Shown here: positions 1-7,386 of the stretch, piece after piece | How the letters are laid out: each line of letters begins with the position of its first letter | Numbering within the stretch: position 1 is the stretch's first letter | Source of the DNA: Gammaproteobacteria bacterium | GTDB lineage: Bacteria; Pseudomonadota; Gammaproteobacteria; Tenderiales; Tenderiaceae | Length of the DNA: 9,816 nucleotides | Direction of reading: 5' to 3' | Assembly: GCA_027001525.1 (NCBI GenBank) | Contig: JALTMR010000519.1 | Location: 1 to 9,816, forward strand | Program-made: the position numbers and the translations under genes | Notes under the pieces: model-generated | Told to the model about the DNA's origin: nothing | Seen by the model: the letters and a program-made list of their open reading frames with translations, nothing else | Database searches by the model: none

Positions 1-1722
1 CTGTTGGTGGTCATGTTGATTTTGAAGCTGCTGGAACTAAAACAGCGCCGCGATGTGATGGTGCTGATCCTGCTGTGCTATTTCACTCTCTCCACCCATT
101 TTTTATACGATCAAAGCATCTGGCTGGCCGTCTATGTGGCCGTGGTCACCTGGTTTATCTTTACTCTCCACATCAATCTGACGCAGGATCAGCGGGGGAA
201 ATTAGGTGAAAATGGCAGGTACGCGCTCAAACTCATTGCCCAGGCCCTGCCGCTGGCCCTGGTGCTGTTTCTGCTCTTCCCGCGTATTCCCGGCCCCATC
301 TGGGGGCTACCCCTCGATGCCTACTCCAACCTGACGGGCCTCAGCGATGAGATGACCCCCGGCTCCATCAGCAATCTGGGTCAGTCGGAGACCATCGCCT
401 TTCGCGCCTCGTTCAAGGAGGAGTTGCCTCCGTTTGACCTGCGCTACTGGCGAGGCCCCATCTTGTGGGAGACCGATGGCCGCCGCTGGTACAACATCGA
501 CGCCAAAAGTCACTACACCTCCTCCTCCCTGCTCGATGTTCACGTTGAGGAGCTGGCCGACCCGGTGGAGTACACCGTCACCCTCGAACCCCACAACAAG
601 CGCTGGCTGTTTGCCCTCGACATCGCCGGCTTTGCCCCCGATTTCGCCACACTGACATCGGACTACCAGCTCATCGCCAGCCAGCGGGTGCGGGAGCGGG
701 TTCGCTACGAAATGGTCTCCTACACCCGCTACAACACCGGCCGGCTGACCCTCTACGAGATTCAGCGGGCGCTGCGACTGCCGAGATATGCCAACCCCCG
801 GACCGTAGCACTGGGCAAATCGCTGCGTCGTCAATTTGACGAGGACGACCAGGCCATCGTCGAAGAGGTGTTGCAACGCTATCGAAATCAACCCTTTATC
901 TACACCCTTACACCGCCGCTTCTTCAGGGTGACAACCCGGTGGATGAGTTTCTCTTTGAGAGCAGAAAGGGCTTTTGTGAACACTACGCCTCCAGTTTTG
1001 TCACCATCATGCGCGCCGCCGGTATTCCCGCCCGGGTAATCACCGGTTATCAGGGGGGGGAGCTCAACACCGTGGGTAACTACCTGATCGTGCGCCAGCG
1101 CGATGCTCACGCCTGGGCCGAGGTGTGGATCAGACACCGGGGCTGGGTCCGGGTGGACCCCACCGCAGCAGTGGCCCCGGAAAGGGTGGAACAGAGCATC
1201 GAGACAACGCAACAGGAAAATGGTGAAGCGATCCGCTTTCATGATGCCGAGTCGGGCACCCTCAGCAACTGGTTAAAACAGCTGCAATACAGTGCGGACA
1301 GCATGAATAATGCGTGGAATCAGTGGGTATTGGGCTTTGACCAGCAAACCCAAAACAGGTTGCTGGAAAAGTTTGGCCTTGAGGTCAGCTCATGGCGGGA
1401 TATTGTTCCCGTGCTGGTCTACGTCGTGCTCGCACTGCTGGCGCTGACAACCTTGATCACTTTTACTCCCAAACGCCAGCGCCTCGACCCGGCCCAGTCC
1501 AGCTACCGGCGTTTCTGTCACAAGCTGGCCCGAAAAGGGCTGCGGCGTGAGGCGAATGAAACTCCCTCCGACTATGCCAGGCGAGTCATCCTTGCCCGCC
1601 CGGACCTGAAACAAGCGGTGGAGACCATCACCTCGGTATACACCGCGCTTCGCTATGGGCCTCACAGCAGCGACAGCCACCACAAGCGGATGAAAAAGCT
1701 GGTGTCGGAATTCAAGCCCTGA
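1..1722 (+). CDS. tgpA: TgpA-like membrane transglutaminase (5' end missing)
   Basis: The reading frame is open from base 1, so the true start lies upstream. 573 codons are visible; family members are about 650-670 residues, so roughly 90 are missing. The fragment opens with hydrophobic membrane segments (about residues 1-57 and 75-92, DUF3488-type). A transglutaminase-like core follows, with a visible Cys-His-Asp triad: C326 in GFCEHYA, H370 in DAHAWAEVW and D386 in RVDPTAAV. A further membrane helix lies near residues 465-485, followed by a charged C-terminal cytoplasmic tail. P. aeruginosa TgpA has a periplasmic catalytic domain and is important for viability; its substrate is not settled. 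The gene converges on mnmE with 5 bp between the stops. Such genes usually follow a MoxR ATPase and a DUF58 gene, which would lie outside this window. The family call is firm; the physiological role is inferred. Confidence 0.87.
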   Translation: MLVVMLILKLLELKQRRDVMVLILLCYFTLSTHFLYDQSIWLAVYVAVVTWFIFTLHINLTQDQRGKLGENGRYALKLIAQALPLALVLFLLFPRIPGPIWGLPLDAYSNLTGLSDEMTPGSISNLGQSETIAFRASFKEELPPFDLRYWRGPILWETDGRRWYNIDAKSHYTSSSLLDVHVEELADPVEYTVTLEPHNKRWLFALDIAGFAPDFATLTSDYQLIASQRVRERVRYEMVSYTRYNTGRLTLYEIQRALRLPRYANPRTVALGKSLRRQFDEDDQAIVEEVLQRYRNQPFIYTLTPPLLQGDNPVDEFLFESRKGFCEHYASSFVTIMRAAGIPARVITGYQGGELNTVGNYLIVRQRDAHAWAEVWIRHRGWVRVDPTAAVAPERVEQSIETTQQENGEAIRFHDAESGTLSNWLKQLQYSADSMNNAWNQWVLGFDQQTQNRLLEKFGLEVSSWRDIVPVLVYVVLALLALTTLITFTPKRQRLDPAQSSYRRFCHKLARKGLRREANETPSDYARRVILARPDLKQAVETITSVYTALRYGPHSSDSHHKRMKKLVSEFKP

Positions 1723-1727
1723 TCAGG

Positions 1728-3080
1728 CTATTTTCCGATGCAAAAGCTGGAGAAAATCTGGCCCAGCAGATCATCGGAGGAAAACTCGCCGGTAATTTCC
1801 CCCAATGCCCGCTGCGCCTGGCGCAGGTCCTCAGCCAGCAGTTCGCCTGCCTGGCTGGCTTTAAGTTGGGCTTCACCCTGTAAAACCAGGGCCTGGGCGC
1901 GTTCCAATGCATCGATGTGACGCCGGCGCGCGGTGAAATTACCCTCGCCGGCGCTACGATATCCGGCACGGGCCTTAAGGTGCTCACGCAACAGATCCAT
2001 GCCGTAGCCCGTCTTTGCCGAGAGGTGGAATTCGGGGCCCAATGCCCCCTCGGCAGTCGCCGGAGGCCTGGCACTGAGATCAATCTTGTTAAACACCACC
2101 GTCAACGGCAGCGGGGAGGGGAGGCGGGCAATAATGTCGCGATCGGCCTGAGTGATACCGCTGCGGCTATCCACCACCAAAAGAACAGCGTCTGCCTGCT
2201 CAATCTGCTGCCAGGCTCGTTCGATGCCGATTCTCTCCACAGGATCGGCGCTGTCACGCAGCCCCGCGGTATCGATAATATGGAGAGGGAGACCGTCCAG
2301 ATTGATCTCCTCTCTCAGCACATCTCTGGTGGTGCCGGCAACGTCAGTCACAATGGCACTTTCGCGTTGAGCCAAATAATTGAGCAGACTTGATTTTCCC
2401 GCATTGGGCTGGCCAGCGATGACGATGTTCAGCCCTTCCCGCAGCAGACAACCCTGACGGGCTCGCTCCAACACACGGGTCAGCTGGGTCTTGAGATGAT
2501 GGATCTGCTCGGTGATGGCGCCATCTGACAGAAAATCGATCTCCTCTTCGGGGAAATCGATGGCAGACTCCACGTGCATGCGCAGATGGGTCATTTTTTC
2601 CACCAACTGATTGATCTGGTTGGAAAATTCACCTTGCAATGATCTCAACGCCGAACGCGCTGCCTCTTCCGAGGCCGATTCAATCAGGTCAGCAATGGCC
2701 TCGGCCTGAGCCAGGTCGAGTTTGTCATTCAGAAACGCCTGCTGGGAAAACTCCCCCGGGTGAGCCAAACGGGCACCCAACGCTACAACTCGGCGCAGCA
2801 CCATATCCAGTACCACCGGTCCCCCGTGACCCTGGAGTTCCAACACATCTTCACCAGTGAAGGAGTGGGGGGCTTTGAAATAGAGGGCGATGCCTTCATC
2901 GATGAGAGAGCCGTCGGATGAACGAAAGGGGAGATAGCTCGCCAGGCGCACGGGCGGGCACTGGCCTAACACAGCTTGCGCTATCTGCGGTGCCTGCGGG
3001 CCCGAAACTCGCACGATGCCAACCCCCCCGCGTCCCGGCGGTGTGGCAATGGCAGCAATCGTCTCTTTGGCGTAGCTCAC
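1728..3080 (-). CDS. mnmE: tRNA uridine-5-carboxymethylaminomethyl modification GTPase MnmE
   Basis: MnmE (TrmE) works with MnmG to make the cmnm5 modification on wobble uridine 34 of certain tRNAs, in the cytoplasm. The N-terminal folate-binding domain begins with [21 protein letters not shown]. The G domain shows G1 GQPNAGKSS (Lys229, the same number as in E. coli), the G2 TTRD motif, G3 DTAGL, G4 NKID and SAK. The protein ends in the diagnostic CIGK with Cys447. I chose GTG at 3080, giving 450 aa (E. coli about 454), because it places the N-terminus exactly as in homologues. The longer frame from ATG 3128 would start inside the yidC terminator hairpin. No strong ribosome-binding site precedes the GTG. 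No promoter is evident between the terminator and the start, so expression may depend on read-through or on a promoter inside the yidC end. Confidence 0.95.
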   Translation of the reverse strand: MSYAKETIAAIATPPGRGGVGIVRVSGPQAPQIAQAVLGQCPPVRLASYLPFRSSDGSLIDEGIALYFKAPHSFTGEDVLELQGHGGPVVLDMVLRRVVALGARLAHPGEFSQQAFLNDKLDLAQAEAIADLIESASEEAARSALRSLQGEFSNQINQLVEKMTHLRMHVESAIDFPEEEIDFLSDGAITEQIHHLKTQLTRVLERARQGCLLREGLNIVIAGQPNAGKSSLLNYLAQRESAIVTDVAGTTRDVLREEINLDGLPLHIIDTAGLRDSADPVERIGIERAWQQIEQADAVLLVVDSRSGITQADRDIIARLPSPLPLTVVFNKIDLSARPPATAEGALGPEFHLSAKTGYGMDLLREHLKARAGYRSAGEGNFTARRRHIDALERAQALVLQGEAQLKASQAGELLAEDLRQAQRALGEITGEFSSDDLLGQIFSSFCIGK

Positions 3081-3100
3081 TGAAATGGAATCACAGGCAG

Positions 3101-3132
3101 AAAAAGAAAATGCCACACTGGGTGGCATTTTC
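3101..3132 (-). terminator. Intrinsic terminator after yidC
   Basis: A perfect 11-bp stem (GAAAATGCCAC at 3106-3116 paired with GTGGCATTTTC at 3122-3132) has a 5-nt loop. Read on the minus strand it is followed by TTTTTC, a classic Rho-independent terminator. It begins 9 bases after the yidC stop and ends 20 bases before the chosen mnmE start, so it separates the rpmH-rnpA-yidD-yidC operon from mnmE. The A-tract on the other side could also give weak function on the + strand, but no + strand gene ends here. Confidence 0.88.
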
Positions 3133-3140
3133 TAGTGCGT

Positions 3141-4823
3141 TTACTTATTTGCCGCAGCGGCCTCAACCTTGCGCGTAATATACCACTGCTGAGCAATGGA
3201 GAGCACGCTGTTGGCGACCCAGTACAACACCAGTCCCGCCGGGAAGAAGGCGAAAAAGAGGGTGAAAACAAACGGCAAGGCCGACAGCAGCTTGGCCTGC
3301 ATCGGGTCAGGTGGCGCAGGGTTCAGTTTTTGCTGAATGAACATGCTGATCCCCATCAACAACGGCAACACGTAATAGGGGTCGCGAATGGAGAGATCGT
3401 TAATCCAGAGAATAAAGGGAGCCTGACGCATTTCCACACTCTCCAGCAATACCCAGTAGAGCGCGATAAAGACGGGGATTTGCACCAACATCGGCAAACA
3501 GCCCCCCAGCGGATTGATTTTCTCTTTTTTATAGAGCTCCATCATCGCCTGACTCATGCGCTGCTTATCGTCACCATAACGCTCTTTAAGCTGTTGAATT
3601 TTCGGCGTAAATTTCCGCATATTGGCCATGGAACGATAGCTGGCTGCAGAGAGCGGGAAAAAGATAAGCTTGATCAACAGAGTCACACCCAGGATAGCCC
3701 AGCCCCAGTTACCCACCACACTGTGTATGGCTTCCAGAGCCCAGAACACCGGCTTCGCGATCACAGTCAAAATACCGTAATCAACCGTTAGCTCTAGCCC
3801 GGGCGCCAACTCCTCCAGTACCGATTGCAGTTTGGGGCCGACATAGAAGCGAGTGCTGAAAGTATCTGACTGCCCCGACTCAACTGTTTTAGCGGGAGAA
3901 ACCAGACCCAGCACATAACGATCGTCACCGGGCGACTTGGTGTAGTAGAGGTTCTCTTCATCCTGGGGCGGAATAATGGCCCCGAGGAAGTAGTGCTGAA
4001 TAATCGCACCCCAACCACCCTTGATATCGCGACTGAGGTCCTTCTCGGACATATCGTCAAAATTAATCTTTTCGTACTTTGTCTCTTCGCTGTAGATTAC
4101 GCCACCGGTGTAGGTGTAGATAAACATCGACTCACCGCTACCGTCCGGGCGGGTCCGTTGCAGCTGGCGATACTGGCGACCGTCCCAGACGCTGCCCGAA
4201 CTGTTGATCACCTTGTGTTCAACATCGATGAGGTAGCTACCGTGACGGAAGATGAAAGTCTTGACCACCTGAATGCCGTTCCCGTTGTCCCAGGTCAGGG
4301 GCACCCGTAACTCATCCTCGCCCGGCGCAAGGGTATATTCCGTCTTTTCCGCTTGATAAATCGCGTAGTGATCAGGCGCTACGCCTTCACCGCTACCCAA
4401 CAGGCCGCTTTGCGCCACAAACAGGTTAGGCAGGCGATCTTTCATCAACTGAAAAGGCACGTCCGGCTCATCTGCCGCTACCGGATAGGCCAACAAATCC
4501 ACTTCGCGAATATCACCACCATGAGTGTCGATAATGACGTCGAGATTATCGGTACGAATCAGAATGCGCTGCCCCTTGGGCAGGGGCTCTGCAGTTGAAA
4601 GAGCCGGGCCATCTGCCACGCCGGGAGCAGCCGCAGAAACCGAAGCAGTATTACTGCTTGCCACAGGTGCCGAAGGCATATCTTTCGGGGCATCGGGGAC
4701 ACTGCTACTGGCATCTGCCGTAACAGCCGTTTGTTGTGGTGCGTTACCCTCTTGCCAGGCATCCCACATGAGGAGCATGACAAATGACAAAGCAACGAAC
4801 AGTAGTAGGCGCTGATTATCCAT
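3141..4823 (-). CDS. yidC: Membrane protein insertase YidC
   Basis: YidC inserts and folds inner-membrane proteins, alone or with SecYEG. The 560 aa are close to the E. coli 548. In order: an N-terminal membrane anchor (about residues 5-20, LLLFVALSFVMLLMW); a low-complexity Ala/Ser/Pro linker (about 27-75); the large periplasmic beta domain (about 80-340); then the conserved C-terminal core with NWGWAI, a cytoplasmic hairpin rich in charged residues (MRKFTPKIQQLKERYGDD) and the LGGCLPMLVQIPVFIALY segment. The functional positive charge in the first core helix is Lys385, as in Pseudomonas-type YidC, rather than the Arg of E. coli. The start lies 5 bases after the yidD stop. An AGGG (TTTAGGGTCT) just upstream gives a short-spaced ribosome-binding site, suggesting translational coupling to yidD. 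A strong terminator follows. Confidence 0.97.
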   Translation of the reverse strand: MDNQRLLLFVALSFVMLLMWDAWQEGNAPQQTAVTADASSSVPDAPKDMPSAPVASSNTASVSAAAPGVADGPALSTAEPLPKGQRILIRTDNLDVIIDTHGGDIREVDLLAYPVAADEPDVPFQLMKDRLPNLFVAQSGLLGSGEGVAPDHYAIYQAEKTEYTLAPGEDELRVPLTWDNGNGIQVVKTFIFRHGSYLIDVEHKVINSSGSVWDGRQYRQLQRTRPDGSGESMFIYTYTGGVIYSEETKYEKINFDDMSEKDLSRDIKGGWGAIIQHYFLGAIIPPQDEENLYYTKSPGDDRYVLGLVSPAKTVESGQSDTFSTRFYVGPKLQSVLEELAPGLELTVDYGILTVIAKPVFWALEAIHSVVGNWGWAILGVTLLIKLIFFPLSAASYRSMANMRKFTPKIQQLKERYGDDKQRMSQAMMELYKKEKINPLGGCLPMLVQIPVFIALYWVLLESVEMRQAPFILWINDLSIRDPYYVLPLLMGISMFIQQKLNPAPPDPMQAKLLSALPFVFTLFFAFFPAGLVLYWVANSVLSIAQQWYITRKVEAAAANK

Positions 4824-4828
4824 AGACC

Positions 4829-5059
4829 CTAAACACGTTTATTTTGATTGTTGGGTACCGGATCGACACCACCAGCATGCCACGGGTGGCAGCGGCATAT
4901 GCGGCGTACCGCCAACCAGCTGCCTTTTACAGGCCCGTGCTCGGTAAGTGCTTGTTCGGCATAAGAAGAACAAGTCGGGTAAAAACGACAATTATTACCC
5001 AGGAAGGGAGTAATGGCGTAGCGATAGACGCGAACAAAGAGGATTAGGATCTTTTGCAT
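4829..5059 (-). CDS. yidD: Membrane protein insertion efficiency factor YidD
   Basis: This 76-aa protein of the YidD/HlyA-like family helps YidC-dependent membrane protein insertion at the inner face of the membrane. It has the amphipathic N-terminus and the family's cysteine-rich signature: RFYPTCSSYAEQAL, then HGPVKGSWLAVRRICRCHPW and GGVDPVP. Three conserved cysteines are visible in these motifs. The start overlaps the end of rnpA by 16 bases. A strong AAGGA Shine-Dalgarno (5069-5073 on the minus strand, 9 bases before ATG) lies inside rnpA and supports this start. The tight packing with yidC downstream fits its partnership with that insertase. Confidence 0.95.
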   Translation of the reverse strand: MQKILILFVRVYRYAITPFLGNNCRFYPTCSSYAEQALTEHGPVKGSWLAVRRICRCHPWHAGGVDPVPNNQNKRV

Positions 5060-5403
5060 CGTTCCAATTCCTTCCAGTGCCGTTTTAATACCCCAGACAA
5101 CTCGCTATTTTCTTTGTGGTTTGCACTGGCTTTCCCCAGTACCACGACATCCAGACCATTAAGCATCTCCACGTTGTGTCGAAAACTTTCCCGAATCAAA
5201 CGCTTGAGCCTATTGCGGCGCACGGCAGCCTTGGCACATTTCTTTGAGATAATCAGGCCAAGGCGCGGGTGGCCAAGCTGGTTAGGACGAACCAGAACCG
5301 TGAAGAATCTGGATGAGGATCGATTTGCTTTCTTGAAAACGAAATCGAACTCACCTGCGGTCTTAAGTCGGTATTCAGATGGAAACGGCTTAGCCGCAGG
5401 CAC
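5044..5403 (-). CDS. rnpA: Ribonuclease P protein component
   Basis: RnpA is the protein subunit of RNase P. It binds the catalytic RNA and the 5' leader of pre-tRNAs during maturation. The conserved FPSEYRL N-terminal stretch, GHPRLGLIISKK and the hallmark RNR box (AAVRRNRLKRLIRESFR) are all present. The frame could start at ATG 5457, overlapping the end of rpmH by 41 bases (137 aa). I prefer GTG at 5403: it gives 119 aa, the E. coli length, aligns PFPSEYRL with the usual N-terminus, and begins 13 bases after the rpmH stop. The ribosome-binding site there is weak (AGAG), so initiation may be coupled to rpmH termination. The gene identity is certain; the start is less so. Confidence 0.94.
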   Translation of the reverse strand: MPAAKPFPSEYRLKTAGEFDFVFKKANRSSSRFFTVLVRPNQLGHPRLGLIISKKCAKAAVRRNRLKRLIRESFRHNVEMLNGLDVVVLGKASANHKENSELSGVLKRHWKELERCKRS

Positions 5404-5416
5404 GCTCTGGTATCGC

Positions 5417-5551
5417 TTATACGGCCAGGCTCTTACGACCTTTGGCGCGACGAGCATTCAAAATTTTACGGCCATTAGCCGTCGCCATGCGAGAACGAAA
5501 ACCGTGGGTGCGTTTACGCTTCAGGACGCTGGGTTGAAATGTTCTTTTCAT
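5417..5551 (-). CDS. rpmH: 50S ribosomal protein L34
   Basis: L34 is a small, very basic protein of the large ribosomal subunit. The 44 residues begin [20 protein letters not shown] and end in a basic [11 protein letters not shown] tail, matching bacterial L34 almost throughout (E. coli 46 aa). The frame stays open upstream to 5659, but the ATG at 5551 is fixed by family alignment. The ribosome-binding site is modest (CGGA, about 9 bases upstream). It is the first gene of the rpmH-rnpA-yidD-yidC operon. Confidence 0.98.
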   Translation of the reverse strand: MKRTFQPSVLKRKRTHGFRSRMATANGRKILNARRAKGRKSLAV

Positions 5552-5629
5552 CGTTAAATTCCGGTGGCTACGTTGATAGTGACACTCGCCGCACGTTTCT
5601 GGTCCGAAACCCTGCGACAAAGGCGCGCA

Positions 5630-5659
5630 AGCATAAGCGCTATCTGTATTCAATGTCAA
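5630..5659 (-). promoter_or_regulatory. Probable sigma-70 promoter of the rpmH operon
   Basis: On the minus strand a perfect -35 TTGACA (5659-5654) is followed, after an 18-bp spacer, by TATGCT (5635-5630), a 4/6 match to the -10 consensus. Transcription would start near 5623, about 70 bases before rpmH. It is the only clear -35 element in the rpmH-dnaA gap. Predicted from sequence only. Confidence 0.65.
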
Positions 5660-5691
5660 CAGAAAGGGACATGAAATCCCCCGTTCAAGGG

Positions 5692-5712
5692 TGTGGATAA
5701 CTTTGTGGATAC
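5692..5712 (-). promoter_or_regulatory. Two DnaA boxes upstream of dnaA
   Basis: TGTGGATAA at 5692-5700 is the exact complement of the strong box TTATCCACA. TGTGGATAC at 5704-5712 differs at one base. Both point the same way, 12 bp apart start to start, about 65-85 bases before the dnaA start. They may mediate DnaA autoregulation of dnaA (and perhaps rpmH) or form a second part of the origin. No convincing -35/-10 pair for dnaA was found: TATAGA at 5715-5720 is a weak -10 candidate without a -35. The rest of the rpmH-dnaA gap holds the rpmH promoter and nothing else I can identify. Confidence 0.8.
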
Positions 5713-5776
5713 AGTATAGACTTTTGCCCCTCCTTACCCCTGCCCGACTAACCCCTGTATGAGGTGTAACGCCATA

Positions 5777-7162
5777 ATGTCACTTTGGCAAAAGTGTCTC
5801 GAACAACTTGAGAATCAGCTTAACGCCCAGCAGTTCAACACCTGGATTCGGCCTCTCCAGGCCGTTGAGGAGGAGGGGGCACTGCGCCTGTTAGCCCCTA
5901 ACCGCTTCGTGCTGGATTGGGTTAGCGAGAAATTTCGCGGCGATATCGAAAAAATACTGACCCATATCGAAGGAGCTGCAGCGCCTCAAATTAAATTCGA
6001 AATTGGCAGTGTTAAGCGCGCCACAGTGCCAGAGCCCGAAACATCACCCCAGCCAGCCAAAGCAGAAAAAGCCAAAAAAGGGGATAGCAACGCCGCCGGG
6101 GGCGTGTTCCGGCGGCGCAACGACAGTAAAGACCTCAACCACATAAGCAATTTGCGTGATGAGTTCACGTTCGACACCTTTGTAGAGGGCAAGTCGAACC
6201 AGATTGCCAAGGCTGCCTCGATTCAAATTGGGGAAAACCCCGGTGTCGCTTACAACCCGCTCTTTTTATACGGTGGTGTAGGCCTTGGCAAAACCCACTT
6301 AATGCACGCGGTGGGTAACCTCATGCTGCAAAAGAGCGCCAAGTCCCGCATTGTCTATGTTCACTCGGAGCGCTTTGTTGGGGATATGGTCAAGGCACTT
6401 CAGCACAACGCCATGAACGACTTCAAGCGTTACTACCGTTCGGTGGACGCTCTGCTTATCGATGATATTCAGTTCTTCGCGGGCAAAGATCGCTCTCAGG
6501 AGGAGCTCTTTCATACCTTCAATGCGCTCATCGAGGGACACCAGCAGATCATTATTAGCTGTGATCGCTATCCAAAAGAGATCGACGGGCTGGAGGAACG
6601 CCTTAAGTCGCGTTTTGGCTGGGGGCTGACGGTTGCCATTGATCCACCGGAACTTGAAACCCGCGTCGCCATCCTCATGAGTAAAGCACAGCAAATGAAC
6701 ATCGACTTGCCCAATGAAGTCGCCTTTTTTATCGCCAAACGCATTCGTTCCAATGTTCGCGAGCTTGAAGGGGCACTGCGACGCGTCATCGCCAATTCAC
6801 GCTTTATGGCCCGCGCCATCACCATTGATTTCACTAAAGAGGCGCTGCGCGACCTTCTGGCTCTGCAAGACAAATTGGTAACCATCGACAATATTCAGAA
6901 GACCGTAGCCGAGTACTACAAAATCAGGCTGTCTGACCTTTTGTCCAAGAAGCGTTCCCGTTCTATTGCCCGACCTCGGCAAATAGCCATGGCGCTTTCC
7001 AAAGAGCTGACCAACCACAGTCTTCCCGAGATCGGCAGCGCCTTCGGGGGCAGAGACCACACAACGGTATTGCACGGATGTAAAAAAATAGGTGAATTGC
7101 GAGAATCTGATTCTAAAATAGACGAGGACTATCAAAACCTCTTGAGAACCCTTAGAACATGA
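5777..7162 (+). CDS. dnaA: Chromosomal replication initiator protein DnaA
   Basis: DnaA binds DnaA boxes, oligomerises with ATP, melts oriC and loads DnaB helicase. The 461 aa show all four domains: domain I (about 1-85, [10 protein letters not shown] and FNTWIRPLQ); a charged, variable linker (about 86-120); the AAA+ domain with Walker A GGVGLGKT (166-173) and Walker B LLIDD (Asp229/230); and domain IV with the helix-turn-helix signature [10 protein letters not shown] (from residue 424). ATG 5777 was chosen over ATG 5759 because MSLWQKC matches homologous N-termini and GAGGTG (5761-5766) lies 10 bases upstream. No terminator is visible after the stop, so transcription may continue into dnaN. 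Confidence 0.98.
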   Translation: MSLWQKCLEQLENQLNAQQFNTWIRPLQAVEEEGALRLLAPNRFVLDWVSEKFRGDIEKILTHIEGAAAPQIKFEIGSVKRATVPEPETSPQPAKAEKAKKGDSNAAGGVFRRRNDSKDLNHISNLRDEFTFDTFVEGKSNQIAKAASIQIGENPGVAYNPLFLYGGVGLGKTHLMHAVGNLMLQKSAKSRIVYVHSERFVGDMVKALQHNAMNDFKRYYRSVDALLIDDIQFFAGKDRSQEELFHTFNALIEGHQQIIISCDRYPKEIDGLEERLKSRFGWGLTVAIDPPELETRVAILMSKAQQMNIDLPNEVAFFIAKRIRSNVRELEGALRRVIANSRFMARAITIDFTKEALRDLLALQDKLVTIDNIQKTVAEYYKIRLSDLLSKKRSRSIARPRQIAMALSKELTNHSLPEIGSAFGGRDHTTVLHGCKKIGELRESDSKIDEDYQNLLRTLRT

Positions 7163-7173
7163 TGTCAGCAAAG

Positions 7174-7380
7174 TGGGGATAAGATTCACTTGTGGATAAC
7201 CAGCGGACTTATCCACAAAATAAACCGTCTTAAATGGCTATTTATAAGCACCTTATAACGACAAAATTATTACATAACTTACTGAAATATATAATAAAAA
7301 TTAAGATATCCACTGTTTAGGCATGTGCTAATAATAACAATAACAAAAAAACATAAATACTTATTAATAGATAACTAGGT
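7174..7380. other. oriC: Candidate replication origin (oriC): DnaA boxes plus AT-rich unwinding region
   Basis: Three DnaA boxes are visible: TGGGGATAA at 7174-7182 (one mismatch), TGTGGATAA at 7191-7199 (perfect, minus) and TTATCCACA at 7209-7217 (perfect, plus). The last two face each other and form a 10-bp inverted repeat around 9 bases. To their right the DNA is strongly AT-rich: by hand count, 7261-7380 has 24 G or C in 120 bases. This would suit a DNA-unwinding element. No GATC sites occur in the gap, so a Dam/SeqA-type control as in E. coli is not apparent. Any dnaN promoter would also lie here; TATAAT at 7290-7295 is perfect but has no good -35 and may be chance in AT-rich DNA. The rpmH-dnaA gap is the alternative or additional origin site. 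Confidence 0.7.
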
Positions 7381-7386
7381 ATGACC

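Noticed and set aside
307..1242. A 311-codon open frame on the minus strand
   Set aside because: It lies wholly antisense to the transglutaminase core with its intact catalytic triad. The translation has no recognisable domain and looks like a shadow of G+C-rich coding sequence.
1715..1729. Palindrome around the tgpA stop (CCTGATCAGG) as a bidirectional terminator
   Set aside because: The stem is about 5 bp with a bulge and a 4-base loop. Only ATTTT follows on the plus strand and no T-run on the minus, too weak to call.
2571..2576. CACGTG core in mnmE as a third parS site
   Set aside because: The flanks (GACTC before, CATGC after) do not match the GTTYCAC half-site on either side.
3135..3791. 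A 218-codon open frame on the plus strand opposite yidC
   Set aside because: It is antisense to the conserved YidC core; its Gln/His-rich translation is typical of a shadow frame, and it has no family resemblance.
7190..7218. 10-bp inverted repeat after dnaA as a terminator
   Set aside because: Neither side is followed by a T-run; the arms are two DnaA boxes facing each other, which explains the symmetry.
7290..7295. TATAAT as a dnaN promoter
   Set aside because: The -35 position at 17 bp is TTATTA (3/6) and the region is about 80% A+T, so the match is likely by chance; mentioned only in the oriC entry.
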